Assembly (NCBI RefSeq): GCF_015477775.1
Contig: NZ_JADLQO010000023.1
Location: 1-64,000 of the forward strand
Direction: 5' to 3'
DNA: 64,000 nucleotides
Source of the DNA: Nocardia abscessus
GTDB lineage: Bacteria; Actinomycetota; Actinomycetes; Mycobacteriales; Mycobacteriaceae
The notes under the pieces were generated by a model that searched no databases, was not told where the DNA came from, and saw only the letters and a list, made by a program, of their open reading frames with translations. How positions within the stretch are numbered: the first letter of the stretch is position 1; every line of letters starts with the position of its first letter. Below, piece by piece: positions 41,770 through 51,119 of the stretch. The position numbers were made by a program, and so were the translations under genes.

Positions 41770-42891
41770 TCAACGGGAAGGCGTGCGGCGGCTTCGTCGA
41801 CGGCGAGGCGAGGTGGGGACCAGGGTCGAGGCGGTGGTGTCGAAGTCGATCTGATCCTTGTGGATCCAGTAGGGCATGACGAATACCAGGCGGGGTATCG
41901 CCCGCCCGGCGCCGGTCCACACGACCTTGAAATGGCTGGCGCGTTGGCGAGGAAGCTGGGTTCGGCCGGTTCCGGTGCCGGTGCGGGGCCTGGCTGGGTC
42001 GGTGGCGGCACGGCGCAGCCGTCGCAGGTTGGCGCCGAGACGCCAGCCGACTGCGATGAATGTGGTGGTGTGGCGGTTGCGGCCGGGTTTGGCTGCTCGG
42101 CGTTTGCGTGTGCGGCGCGTGTCGGCGTCGGGGCGCGGATCGGTGAGGTCGGGTTCTTTGCTGCACAGGTACAGCAGGCTGCCCAGGACCGGTCTCAGAA
42201 CCTGTTGCAGGCAGGAGCGGATCGAAGCCTCGCTGCACCTGGCGGCGGTGACTGCGTCGGCGGACCAGTTGGCGATGCAGCTGTCGAGGAATTCGGCGAT
42301 GTCGACGCGGTCGGTGCGTAGCGTCATCAGGAACCGATTGACCTCGGGTCCGACGCCGCTGTTATCGAGGGTCTCCAGCACGGTCGTGATCCCGAGGTAG
42401 TCGGGATCGTCGTGGGTGCTACACAGCATTCCGTCCCGGTCGTCGGCGATCCCGTGGAGCCCGTAGAGGAAGTACCCGAGCAGTCGGGCGGGGCGGTCGT
42501 CGGTGGTGCGGCACGGGATGGGGTCGGCGAACACGACCAGCGGGTCGCGGTAGGGCAACTGGGCCACGATGTCGGTCGGCATCGCTTCGGCTGTCGCGTC
42601 GGCACACTCGGCGGCAAGAGTCGGGTCGACCAGACACGCGATTCGTGAGCCCCGCTGCCATCGAATGCCGACCGCCGCGGTTTGCAGGACATGGTTTCGC
42701 TCCGCGGGCGGCAGCAGCGTCCGGCTCGGTGGCGGTGCCTGCCGTATCAGCCGCCCGGCGGCGATGTGCGACACCGCGTGGGTGTCGCCGAACTGGTCGG
42801 CGCAGAATCGCTGTGTGCGCACCACATCCTCGATCACGGTCACCACCGCGGCGGCCGAGTCGAGCGTGACGGTCGCGCCGTCATCAGCCAT
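41770..42891 (-). CDS. Unknown 373-residue protein
   Basis: The protein is soluble, with a helical N-terminus and many Asp, Arg and Cys residues. Its middle contains RPARLLGYFLYGLHGIADDRDG. The C-terminal region is basic and ends with SHFKVVWTGAGR and FVMPYWIHKD, which loosely resembles a His/Trp-rich tail found in several plasmid and phage proteins of unknown role. AAGGA lies seven bases before the ATG at 42891. It stands in the run of minus-strand genes ParB-like, this gene, DUF932, Prim-Pol, RecE-like, RecT, so it probably takes part in DNA maintenance. I recognise no catalytic motif. Confidence 0.65.
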   Translation of the reverse strand: MADDGATVTLDSAAAVVTVIEDVVRTQRFCADQFGDTHAVSHIAAGRLIRQAPPPSRTLLPPAERNHVLQTAAVGIRWQRGSRIACLVDPTLAAECADATAEAMPTDIVAQLPYRDPLVVFADPIPCRTTDDRPARLLGYFLYGLHGIADDRDGMLCSTHDDPDYLGITTVLETLDNSGVGPEVNRFLMTLRTDRVDIAEFLDSCIANWSADAVTAARCSEASIRSCLQQVLRPVLGSLLYLCSKEPDLTDPRPDADTRRTRKRRAAKPGRNRHTTTFIAVGWRLGANLRRLRRAATDPARPRTGTGTGRTQLPRQRASHFKVVWTGAGRAIPRLVFVMPYWIHKDQIDFDTTASTLVPTSPRRRRSRRTPSR

Positions 42892-43119
42892 GGTCGTTCC
42901 TTGCTTCGTACACGAAAAGCGCACCACCACCGAGCGCGGCGAGGCTTCCGGCGGCTCGGGTGGGAGAGGCGATGAACTGACGGCGAAAGCTGTTGCTGTG
43001 GTCGCCTGCTCACCGGGGCCAGTGCGAGCTGTGGTCGTTGTGCGCTTGCCTGATGCGCGTGGTCGGTGGTGAGGTGTGTTCCGTCCCGGGTGTCGGGACG
43101 GAACACACGAGATCAGCGC

Positions 43120-45183
43120 TCAGGCAGCCGTAGCCGGTATGTGCTCACCGGTGGCCTCGTCCTCGCCACCGATTTCCTCGCCATCGCTGACGAGGTCGGT
43201 GTCGAGCTCGGCGACCTCCAAACCAGCGTCTGCGCTTTCCGATTCGATGTCGGTGGTGGCCTCGTCCTCAGTGGCGGAACCCGCGTCCTCGGTGCCAGTG
43301 GCGGCAGCGGGTTCGGTGACGCCCTCGTAGACCTGGTCGGCGGTGAGTTCACCGGTGAGGATCCGGTCGTAGGGTGCGGCGGAGTATCCGTCGGTGGCCA
43401 GCAGACCGATGTAGTCGGCCCACAGGGGTTCGCGTGCTCCCCGCCAGCCCCTGGCCTTGGCCTCACTGGCCTCGAGATTGGGCAGGATGTCGGCCTCGAG
43501 CGCCGCGACGACTCGAACGGCGGTGTAGAGCAGCCCAGCGTTGTCGCGCGCCTGCACACCGGCACCTTCGCGAGCGCCGGAGACGTGCGCGCCGAGTTCG
43601 GCGGCCAATTGCCGGGCGTGGTAGCGGTCGATGAGATCACCTTTGGCCACGGTGAGCCCGATCAGCGCGCCCATGCCCGCCGGGATCGTCTTCTTGTTGG
43701 TGAACCAGTTCTCGACGATCCACTTGCGTCGGACCTTGGCCGCGGCAACCGATTTCATATTCAGCACCCGCGTCCGGTTCATCTTGGCGGCGCGTTCCGC
43801 GGCCTCGCGCTCCTCGCGTTCGTAGCGCTGCGCGATCGTCTCCCCGGGCCCGGTGTCGCCATCGACGGCGTGATCGCTGCCGTCGTCGGGTTCGGTATCG
43901 GCGGGCAGTTCGTTCGGGTCGATGGTGAGGTCGGCGGCGTCGAGGTCGAGGCAGAAGTAGCTGGGCTCGAAAGCTTCTTCCTCGCGCACGTCCCGGATGT
44001 GCAGGAGTCCGGGATCGGCGGTCGCTTCAGGGAAGCTGCGGGTGTAGTCGTCGATGGAGTCGGGGTCGACGGGTTCGCCGGTCTCGGCGTGCACGATCCG
44101 CTGGGTGAGCACGACCGCGAACGCGTCCGGGTGTGCCATCGCGTCGGCTTCGCTCGCGCGCTCACCGGTGGCGGTCAGCAGCATCTCGAGCGGCAGCCAG
44201 TTCTCGGGATCGTCCGGGAACTCGGCGAAGACCACGAATCCGCGATCGGCGTAGCTGGTGGACGCCGTTTCGAGGGCGGCGGCGACACGCTGGCGGGTGG
44301 CCTCGGCTTCGGCGGCGGCCGCTTCGGCGGCGGCCCGCGCTTCGTCTTCGGCGACCATCTCGGCGAAGACGTGGTCGAACAGGCCGTCCAGCTCGGCCTG
44401 GATCAGCCGGGCGGTCTTGTCGGGATCGTCGGCGTAGCGGTCGGCGTCGGCGGCGTGGAAGATGTCGAACTGGTGACTGAGAACCCGGGCGGTTGCGGTC
44501 GCCGAATTCGCGACTTTCCGGTATGCGCGGACTTCTTTGGCCGACATTCCGAGGTTGGCGCCGATCTCCTTCACGGTGGCCTTGACCTCGAACAGGGCCG
44601 CGGCCGCGGCGAGGCGGTCGGCGTCGTCCTGGGTAAGGCGGTATTTGCCGGTGGAGAACTGCAGGCGCACCCGCTTGATGACGCGCTGCTTCTCGCTGGC
44701 GTCGGTGTCGGCAGGCAGGGCGATGATCCACGCCTTGCGGATCTTCTCCTGCGGCTGGTCGCCGGCGGCGCGCTGCAGCGCGCGGGTCCGGTGCCAGCCG
44801 TCCTCGACGACCAGCTGTCCGTCGATGACGCTGACGATGATCGGCAAGTAGTTGCCATTGCTGGCCAGATCGGCGTCGAAGTCGGCGTCGTCGGGCTTCT
44901 CGGGACGGTTGGGGCCCCGCACGAGCGTGCGTGGATCGGCGAAGTAGCTCGGATAGGCCGGTTCGAGGTCGGCGAGCACCTCCAAGGCGGTGCGCGGCTC
45001 ACCGTCGTCGCCGGGAGCGGAGATCTGGTCCGGCTCGGCGGTGTCGTTGTCGGTGGAGGTGTCGTTGCGATCCTCGTCGGGATGCTCGCGGTCCTCGTCG
45101 CTGAAGTGCTCGCCGAGACCGATGCTCTCGGTGGGATCGGTATCCGGTTCGGCCGTGGTGGCGTCGTCGATGAAGGTAGTCAT
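43120..45183 (-). CDS. Large ParB-like protein
   Basis: This 687-residue protein has an acidic disordered N-terminus, then a ParB/Srx-like domain (about residues 70-150) with LPIIVSVIDGQLVVEDGWHRTRALQRA, followed by a helix-turn-helix (ATVKEIGANLGMSAKEVRAYRKV, residues about 190-215). ParB domains bind CTP or act as nucleases, and they load on centromere-like sites. The second half is unlike classic ParB and contains a conserved block near residue 500 (WIVENWFTNKKTIPAGMGALIGL). GAGGA precedes the ATG. No ParA partner is visible in the window, so this may be a transcription or DNA-processing factor rather than a partition protein. It heads the large minus-strand module. Confidence 0.78.
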   Translation of the reverse strand: MTTFIDDATTAEPDTDPTESIGLGEHFSDEDREHPDEDRNDTSTDNDTAEPDQISAPGDDGEPRTALEVLADLEPAYPSYFADPRTLVRGPNRPEKPDDADFDADLASNGNYLPIIVSVIDGQLVVEDGWHRTRALQRAAGDQPQEKIRKAWIIALPADTDASEKQRVIKRVRLQFSTGKYRLTQDDADRLAAAAALFEVKATVKEIGANLGMSAKEVRAYRKVANSATATARVLSHQFDIFHAADADRYADDPDKTARLIQAELDGLFDHVFAEMVAEDEARAAAEAAAAEAEATRQRVAAALETASTSYADRGFVVFAEFPDDPENWLPLEMLLTATGERASEADAMAHPDAFAVVLTQRIVHAETGEPVDPDSIDDYTRSFPEATADPGLLHIRDVREEEAFEPSYFCLDLDAADLTIDPNELPADTEPDDGSDHAVDGDTGPGETIAQRYEREEREAAERAAKMNRTRVLNMKSVAAAKVRRKWIVENWFTNKKTIPAGMGALIGLTVAKGDLIDRYHARQLAAELGAHVSGAREGAGVQARDNAGLLYTAVRVVAALEADILPNLEASEAKARGWRGAREPLWADYIGLLATDGYSAAPYDRILTGELTADQVYEGVTEPAAATGTEDAGSATEDEATTDIESESADAGLEVAELDTDLVSDGEEIGGEDEATGEHIPATAA

Positions 45184-45850
45184 CGGTCCTCATTTCCTTC
45201 CATTCGGAATAATTCGGGTTGGTGAGCGGGGCGACCGCGCTGTCGCGCCACTCGTGGGCCGGGGGCAGGGAGATCTCGATAAGGCGCGGTCGTGAGGCGC
45301 TCGACGGGGCGTACGGGTCTGCAGAGGGCGAAACTTGTTGCGGGCACCCGGCAACGCGACTACCGATGGAGGTCATGCCCCTCGCGGAAGCGTTGCTGTG
45401 CTCCCATTCGCTTACAGCGCCGGCTTCGCGCACTACCTCGACGAGACCCGGGTCGCTGTCGTGCGGTCTGTCCGGGCGATGTCGGGCGAGCCAGGTCATG
45501 GGGGTGGTTCATCAGGCGTTGTGATCGCAGTGAGCCGAAGAAGCTGGACTTCCAGGGGCGGTGGTGGCCGTGTTCGGCGCAGGCCAGACGATCGCAGTCA
45601 TGGTGCGTGGGCCGACATCCGGTCGGTGGTCGCCCGCCTCCGCGCGCCGGATCCGTACAGATGTTGTCGGTCTCGACGAGGTGGTGGCGGCGGTGTGGGG
45701 CAGGGTGACAGGCGAACGCCTCGCGTTGCGGTACGGCGATAGCATTGAAGCGGATGTCGTCGACTCGCCTCGAGGATGGTGCGATTGCCGCCGAAGGCGA
45801 TCTGGGCCGAGACCGATTTCACGATGACACGGTCGCGTCGAGATGGTCGT
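45184..45850. other. Intergenic region upstream of the ParB-like gene
   Basis: The stretch should hold the promoter of the ParB-like operon. A plus-strand frame around 45561-45827 includes VVGLDEVVAAVWGRVTGERLALRYGDSIEA, which is somewhat protein-like, but it lacks a clear start signal and I do not call it. Confidence 0.4.
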
Positions 45851-46375
45851 TCAGGTCGTGAGCGCGGAGCTTGCTGGCGGCGCCTGATCACCGGCCGAGA
45901 GCGACGGCGACGGGGCTGTCTCATCGGCCCGCGGGTGGGCTCGGCGGCGGGAGAAGCGCATCAGCAGGGTGAGGACCGCGTTGAGGCGATCGGTGATGGC
46001 GTCCACGAGTGCGAACAGTCGTTGCCGGCCGTCCTGTAGTTCGGTGAGATCGGTGAGGTCGTGGATGCTGGTTAGGCCGGGGTCGGAAACCTGGAACAGG
46101 TCATCGACCATCATCGACAGGGTCAATTCGCCGTTGTGGATCAAGAAGCCGTCTTCGTCGCAGCTGAACGCGGCGAAAACCACCAGGGCGACGTCCTCGA
46201 TATCCAGCCGCCACAGGTCGCAGGGAGCGGCGTCGATGAGGTCGCGTACGAAAACGAGTCCGTTGTGGTTATCGGTCGGTTGCCACTGCTCGAGTCGCTG
46301 GGCGATCTCGGCCATCGTGCCGCCGTTGTTGAGCTTAGCGGTGATGCGGTCGCGATCGTAGATGAGTTCGGGCAT
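45851..46375 (-). CDS. Unknown 174-residue protein
   Basis: The product starts MPELIYDRDRITAKLNNGG, is acidic in the middle (VALVVFAAFSCDEDGF) and has a long helix (LTELQDGRQRLFALVDAI) before a short basic hydrophobic stretch and a disordered tail. GAGGA lies six bases before the ATG, so the start is firm although the frame is open upstream. It probably folds as a small soluble domain. I recognise no family. Confidence 0.6.
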   Translation of the reverse strand: MPELIYDRDRITAKLNNGGTMAEIAQRLEQWQPTDNHNGLVFVRDLIDAAPCDLWRLDIEDVALVVFAAFSCDEDGFLIHNGELTLSMMVDDLFQVSDPGLTSIHDLTDLTELQDGRQRLFALVDAITDRLNAVLTLLMRFSRRRAHPRADETAPSPSLSAGDQAPPASSALTT

Positions 46376-46564
46376 CAGCGATCCTCTAAGTGCTGTAGGG
46401 GCGGATTGGTTGTTCCAGTGCGGCGCTGAGTTGCGAGTTGCGTTGCTGCCACCAGCTGACACCGGAGCTGGGCGGTGTACTGAACTCGCTTGGCGTTTGT
46501 GCACCGGCGAAGAAGGTCGCTTCGGGCGGCGCTGCCGTGTGCGCCAGGCAGGCGGTGCGCGGGG

Positions 46565-47788
46565 TCAACGCCGACCGCCGGTGGCCGGGTTGTCCTCGTC
46601 GCGGAGGTCGACTCGGTGTGTTGTGCCGTGGGAGTCGGTCACGTGGAACACCGTGGCCCTCAGTTGCTGGGTCTGCTGGATGCGGTGCGCCTCGCGGGCC
46701 GCGGCGAGCGGGGTTTCGGCGGTGATCTCGATGTTCCAGGACACCTGGAATTCCTCGCCATCTGCCGGTGCTCCGAGTCGGGGTCCGTCGCAGCTGGGAG
46801 GTCTGCACGGGGTGTGGTCGTCGGCGGGATCCTGGAATGTGGAGTCCTTCGCGGAGGTGGCTGGGATGCCGCAGGGGGCGGCGGTGATGCCGGCGGGGGA
46901 GGTCAGAGGGATAGCGGTGCGGTCGCGGATCATCCGGTTGTTGCCACGGGTGACGGGGTCGGTTTCCGAGCCTGGGTAGGCGAACACGGGACGCGACAGC
47001 CGCCATGCCCACCGGGCAGTGGTGCAGGCGCCACCGCGGTGCAGGGATGTGATGACGACGGTGGCGCGTGACAGCGCTGCGACCAATTGAGCCCGATAGT
47101 CTCTGCCCAAGCCCGCGAATCGAGTGTCGGGAGGATAGGCGCTGACGATCAGGCCACCGGCTTCGAGTTGTTTGTCGAACAGTTCGCGGTGTTGGTGCGG
47201 ATGCGGATGGTTCGCGCCGCTGGGCTGGATGGTGAGGGTCGGTGCGCCGACGCGCAGCGCGGTGGCCAGCACACGTGCCCCGGTACCGAATGCGCCGGTG
47301 CCGCAGAGGCCCCATCCCTGGCGGTGCAGGTGCTCGACCGTCGCGTCGATGACGTCGTAGTCGGTGGCCAGGGCGGTACCGACAACGGCGATCGCGCTGT
47401 CGGCGACCTCACGCAGAGACGGTGCGCCCCGCACCCACAAGGCCAGCGGCGCAACGAACTCCGAGTCCGGGTCGGCAACCGGACCTGGAGGCAGCATGTC
47501 GGCAGGCCATTCGTCATCATCGGGCGTGACCAGTCGGCCCCCGGCGGCGTAATGGGATGCCAACAGCCGCGCCGCGTGGCCGGCAGCGGCGCGTTGCAGG
47601 ATCGAACGGTCGACACCCACGGCGTTCTTGCGTGCGAGCATCGCCGCGGTGTCGGTGACGCCGTGTGTGGCGACCAGCTGCCACAACGCGTCCGCCGGTC
47701 CGCGGGCGGCCACCGACAACAGAGCCCACGCGAGTCGACGGGGATACTTGGTCGGGTCACATTCGAGCTGGTACGCAGTGGAATTCAA
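46565..47788 (-). CDS. DprA/Smf-like protein fused to a small C-terminal domain
   Basis: Residues about 95-300 of this 407-residue protein match the Rossmann fold of DprA, which loads RecA on incoming single strands: PLALWVRGAPSLREV, SAIAVVGTALATDYG-like, GLCGTGAFGTGARV, VSAYPPDTRF, and ITSLHRGGACTTARWAWRL with PVFAYPGSE. A short linker follows, then residues 349-407, beginning VSWNIEITAETPLAAAREA. This part looks like an independent small domain seen on its own in plasmids (RATVFHVTD). An in-frame GTG at 46744 after GAGGA at seven bases could start it separately. The TTG start at 47788 follows AAGGA. It lies beside a PP-loop protein. Confidence 0.8.
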   Translation of the reverse strand: MNSTAYQLECDPTKYPRRLAWALLSVAARGPADALWQLVATHGVTDTAAMLARKNAVGVDRSILQRAAAGHAARLLASHYAAGGRLVTPDDDEWPADMLPPGPVADPDSEFVAPLALWVRGAPSLREVADSAIAVVGTALATDYDVIDATVEHLHRQGWGLCGTGAFGTGARVLATALRVGAPTLTIQPSGANHPHPHQHRELFDKQLEAGGLIVSAYPPDTRFAGLGRDYRAQLVAALSRATVVITSLHRGGACTTARWAWRLSRPVFAYPGSETDPVTRGNNRMIRDRTAIPLTSPAGITAAPCGIPATSAKDSTFQDPADDHTPCRPPSCDGPRLGAPADGEEFQVSWNIEITAETPLAAAREAHRIQQTQQLRATVFHVTDSHGTTHRVDLRDEDNPATGGRR

Positions 47789-47886
47789 TGGCGTTTCCTT
47801 GGGTCGAGGCCGCAGCGGACAACGTCGGCTCACACAGGGCGCAGACCTCACGGCGATGCAATGGTGTGAGCTGCGCAGAAGGTGAG

Positions 47887-49212
47887 CTATGCGCGGGCAG
47901 CCACCGGCGGTGTCCGCGCCGGGTTGGCGGCGGGAGGCCCGCAGCGGTGGAGGTGGTCGGCAGCGGTCATGTCGAGTTCACGCAGTTGGTCGGAGGCGTG
48001 TGCGGCCCAGTGGTTTTCGAATCGCGGCGGCTGTTTGTCGGCCACCAAGGCGGGAATGGCGACGTAGAAGCACTCGACTTGCGGGTATGTGGTCGACTGT
48101 GGTGGGCGCTGCGCCAGCCATAGCCGGGTGTGGTGACGGGCGTCGGTGACGGTCGGGATACCGAGAGATCCCGCGAGCCGCTGCAGCATCTGCTGGGTGT
48201 GTTCGCGCGTGCCTCGCAGTGCGACGTCGACTGATCGCCGAGCGGTGGCGGGAGCGAAGTAGACCCGCCGCAGCCGATACAGCGCCCACGGGCTGTGAAA
48301 GATCTCGTTCTCGGCGAGCTCGAGGATCGCGTGCGCACCCGCGGCGCGTAGCCGCTCGGTCAAGGTGTCCTCCGGGCCGAACAGCCCGGATTTCGCGTTC
48401 AGTGCTAGGGTGACGTATTCATCGACGACATGCCGATATGATTCGGAGGGTTCGGCCTGCAGTCGCGCGAGCTGGTCGGGCCACTCGAGTTTCGATACAA
48501 AGCAGCATTCCCGGCACAGCGATTTGGGCCACCACACGCCGAAGAGCTCGTAGAGATATTCACGGCAATGCTGCCGCGTCCACCGGACGTCATGGATGGG
48601 ATAGACCATCTGCCGGTGCCCACCCAGATCGAGGACGGACTCTCGGGCTATCCTATTTTCTTCCTCGGCGTTGTAGCCGATCGCATGCAAATACGGCCGG
48701 GTCCCGAGTTCACGGTCGCGCCACGTATCCATGGGCCAGCCCTTGAATTTCAATGTGCATTTCCGTTTTCCGCTGCGCTGCGGCTGGACAGCGTTCGCGC
48801 GGTTCTCGTCACTGAGAGCGTAGAAGCCGTGCTTCTTAGCGTCGAAATGCATGCGCTCCGGCTGGCGGGTGTCCTGCAAGACGACGATTCCGTCCTCATT
48901 GCGCGGACCCGCGCGAGCGACCTCGACGGTGCGAATATTGTGGGCCCGGAAAAGAGGCAGCACGTAACGTTCCACCAGCTCAGCGAGCGAGGTGAACTCG
49001 TCACCCGTCTGCGCGGTCACGACAATAAGGTTCGACAGATCCGGCAGCAGGCACGGGTGCCGGAAAGTCGGGTCCAGTATTGTCCGGACGAGCGCGGCGG
49101 TCGACTCGGCACCCATTCCATAAGACCAGACCAGCAGCATCGTCTCGTCATCGGTACCACTGCCGGTCCGGGTCGGCACCGCGATATCGAACAACCCATC
49201 CAAGTCGGTCAT
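47887..49212 (-). CDS. PP-loop protein of the PAPS-reductase-like superfamily
   Basis: The 441-residue protein starts with VWSYGMGAESTAALV, a variant of the SGG-x-x-S PP-loop that binds ATP, and carries VVTAQTGDEF, RKCTLKFKGWPMD, and a CRECC cysteine block near residue 225. This is the architecture of PAPS-reductase-like or DndC-like ATPases that adenylate or sulfurate a substrate. It lacks a recognisable DNA-binding domain. The substrate is unknown; in phages and plasmids such proteins are linked to nucleic-acid modification. It begins 98 bases upstream of the DprA-like gene on the same strand. A shorter relative is encoded at 55413-56309. Confidence 0.75.
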   Translation of the reverse strand: MTDLDGLFDIAVPTRTGSGTDDETMLLVWSYGMGAESTAALVRTILDPTFRHPCLLPDLSNLIVVTAQTGDEFTSLAELVERYVLPLFRAHNIRTVEVARAGPRNEDGIVVLQDTRQPERMHFDAKKHGFYALSDENRANAVQPQRSGKRKCTLKFKGWPMDTWRDRELGTRPYLHAIGYNAEEENRIARESVLDLGGHRQMVYPIHDVRWTRQHCREYLYELFGVWWPKSLCRECCFVSKLEWPDQLARLQAEPSESYRHVVDEYVTLALNAKSGLFGPEDTLTERLRAAGAHAILELAENEIFHSPWALYRLRRVYFAPATARRSVDVALRGTREHTQQMLQRLAGSLGIPTVTDARHHTRLWLAQRPPQSTTYPQVECFYVAIPALVADKQPPRFENHWAAHASDQLRELDMTAADHLHRCGPPAANPARTPPVAARA

Positions 49213-49295
49213 AATTCATCCCGAGGGTGTAAGTCGCAAAAGGGAGTCGCCGTCACACCTGAACCACTCCGAGCGAAACGGGAGCCGGGAGCGGT

Positions 49296-50282
49296 TCAGG
49301 ATTCGATGATGATGTTCAGGTCGTCGCGGCCGATGGCGATATCGGCGCCGCCTCCAGCGTGTTTGATATCGACGATGTCGTAGCAGGCACGGCACACGAC
49401 ACCTGTCGGCGAGTCGGCCGAGCCTTTTCCGTAGGCGTGGCAGCACGGTGTCAGGGTCACCAGACTCGTGGAGCCGTCGTCGATCACGACGCAGCCCTCT
49501 TTGTCCACCCCGACGATCTGGTGAAGCCGATCGGCGATTGTGTTCGGCAGTCGCAGTGTCGTTTTCATCGGTGAGATTTCCTTGTCCAGAGCAGGTGCGC
49601 GATCTGCGCGATGGGCCGCAGTGGTGTCTGTGCGGGGTCGCGAGACGGCGGCGACCGCGGTGGCGTACGCGGTGGCGAAATGCGCATCGGTGGCGTTGGT
49701 GAGAGTGTGGCCGGTGGGGCGGTCGTAGATGCCGATCGACCATGGCCCAGGTGATTCATCGACTTCGCTGCCGACCAAGCCGGACTCACCATTGGTGGCG
49801 TAGAGCTCATGCTGGTCGTCGAGTTCGACCACCAGCCCGGTGAATCCGGCGCCGTGGCCGGTCACTTCGACACGGGGCGAATGTCCGCGGGCGCGCAGGA
49901 ACTCGATCTCGCTGGCGTAGATCTGGGCCAGTTCCCGCTTGAAGTCCGCGAGGGTAGGCCGCACGCGGGCACGGCTGCGGAAGTAGTCGCGCAACGCGTA
50001 CAGGGCGTTGCGTGCTTCGTCGGGGTAGCGGTGCGGGTCGGCGTCATCGCGCACGACGGCGGCCGCGTCGAGCAGCCACTGCGTGTCTTCGATCAGGCGG
50101 GTGGTGTGGGCGACATCGATGCCCGCACCCCAGTGCTGCAGAGTTGTGTGCTGTTGGGCGTACGCGGCGGCGACGGTACGGGACTCGCTGTCGGTGAGGG
50201 CGTGGTCACCGTCTCGGCAGGCGGTGAGAACGCGGGCGAGCTCGAGATCGGACGCGTCGAGTACGTCGGGAGAGTCGGTCAT
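49296..50282 (-). CDS. Unknown protein with C-terminal zinc cluster
   Basis: The 328-residue product has a helical N-terminal region, a beta-rich middle (VEVTGHGAGFTGLVVELDDQHELYATNG), and a C-terminal domain with CCHAYGKG and VCRACYDIVD, likely binding one zinc ion. An in-frame ATG lies before the C-terminal domain (MKTTLRLPNTIADRL), so this part may be a separate unit fused by loss of a stop. GAGG precedes the chosen ATG at 50282. I recognise no family. Confidence 0.6.
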   Translation of the reverse strand: MTDSPDVLDASDLELARVLTACRDGDHALTDSESRTVAAAYAQQHTTLQHWGAGIDVAHTTRLIEDTQWLLDAAAVVRDDADPHRYPDEARNALYALRDYFRSRARVRPTLADFKRELAQIYASEIEFLRARGHSPRVEVTGHGAGFTGLVVELDDQHELYATNGESGLVGSEVDESPGPWSIGIYDRPTGHTLTNATDAHFATAYATAVAAVSRPRTDTTAAHRADRAPALDKEISPMKTTLRLPNTIADRLHQIVGVDKEGCVVIDDGSTSLVTLTPCCHAYGKGSADSPTGVVCRACYDIVDIKHAGGGADIAIGRDDLNIIIES

Positions 50283-50378
50283 GGCAGGGCCTCGCAAGTT
50301 CAGTGATCGCAGTGTCTGGCCGGCGGGCAGCGATGCACCGCGGGGCGGACCGGCGACCGAGATACATCCGATGGGTGG

Positions 50379-51119
50379 TCATTTCGGCATGGCTGCCAGT
50401 ACGTGCGGTCGGTAGCCTGCGGCGGTCAACTGCCGCAGCAGGGGTGCGGCTTCTTCGTCGGTGGCGGGCCGTTGCTGGTCGACCCAGGCTGCGTGCACGC
50501 GACGGCGGCGACCGTCGGCGGTGAGGGCGTCGTAAAGACGCTGAACGGTCGCAGCTTGGTCGAGCAGGATCGCGGCGACCTGGTCCAGGTCGAGGTCCCA
50601 CACGACATACACCGGCCGGCGTGGTGGTGGCGGCTGGTTGGGTGCGGTGTAGGAGTAGGGAAGCCCTGCCCGTGCACTGTCCTCGGAGGCTGCGTCCCAG
50701 CCCTGCCGGTACTGCGTGATGATCTCGGCAACGAGGTCTGGATCGGCCCCCGGGTCGGTAAGGAACGGAGCGACTTTCTTGTGCAACATCGGGGAGGGGT
50801 GCTCGAGACCGGCGTAGAAGCCCTCACGGCCGAGCTGAACCCAGTCGTGGCCGACGGGGCCGGGTTCGGGTGCGGTGAGCTCGGCCAGCAATTCGGCGAT
50901 CCGCACGGCGTCGGCTGCCGCGACGTCGATGACGAACCGGAAAGGGCTGCGGTGGACATCGACGTGGATGGCGGCGATTCCGGCGACCGGCGGTCGCACC
51001 GTGATGGTGTGGTCACCCGGGGCGTAGGTCGCCGAAAGAGCCGCTGCCACGGCACCTGCGTAGCGGGCGGAGCCTGTGCCCGGCAGGCGATGAGCAGCAG
51101 CGGGATCGGTGGCATTCAT
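50379..51119 (-). CDS. Unknown 246-residue protein
   Basis: The product is soluble. It includes VDVHRSPFRFVIDVAAADAVRIAELLAEL in its first half and VYVVWDLDLDQVAAILLDQAATVQRLYDAL in its second half, both looking like alternating strand and helix. The tail DQQRPATDEEAAPL recurs in a truncated copy at 53321-53466. AGGAG stands six bases before the ATG, which overlaps the stop of the frameshifted gene upstream (ATGA). The gene therefore appears intact and translationally coupled. No family is recognised. Confidence 0.65.
   Translation of the reverse strand: MNATDPAAAHRLPGTGSARYAGAVAAALSATYAPGDHTITVRPPVAGIAAIHVDVHRSPFRFVIDVAAADAVRIAELLAELTAPEPGPVGHDWVQLGREGFYAGLEHPSPMLHKKVAPFLTDPGADPDLVAEIITQYRQGWDAASEDSARAGLPYSYTAPNQPPPPRRPVYVVWDLDLDQVAAILLDQAATVQRLYDALTADGRRRRVHAAWVDQQRPATDEEAAPLLRQLTAAGYRPHVLAAMPK

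Noticed and set aside
43120..45183. Partition system (ParAB)
   Set aside because: No ParA-type ATPase or centromere-like repeats are visible in the window, so I call only a ParB-like protein.
43066..45225. A 719-codon plus-strand frame opposite the ParB-like gene
   Set aside because: It lies fully antisense to a gene with clear ParB and HTH motifs and has Gly/Val-rich shadow composition.
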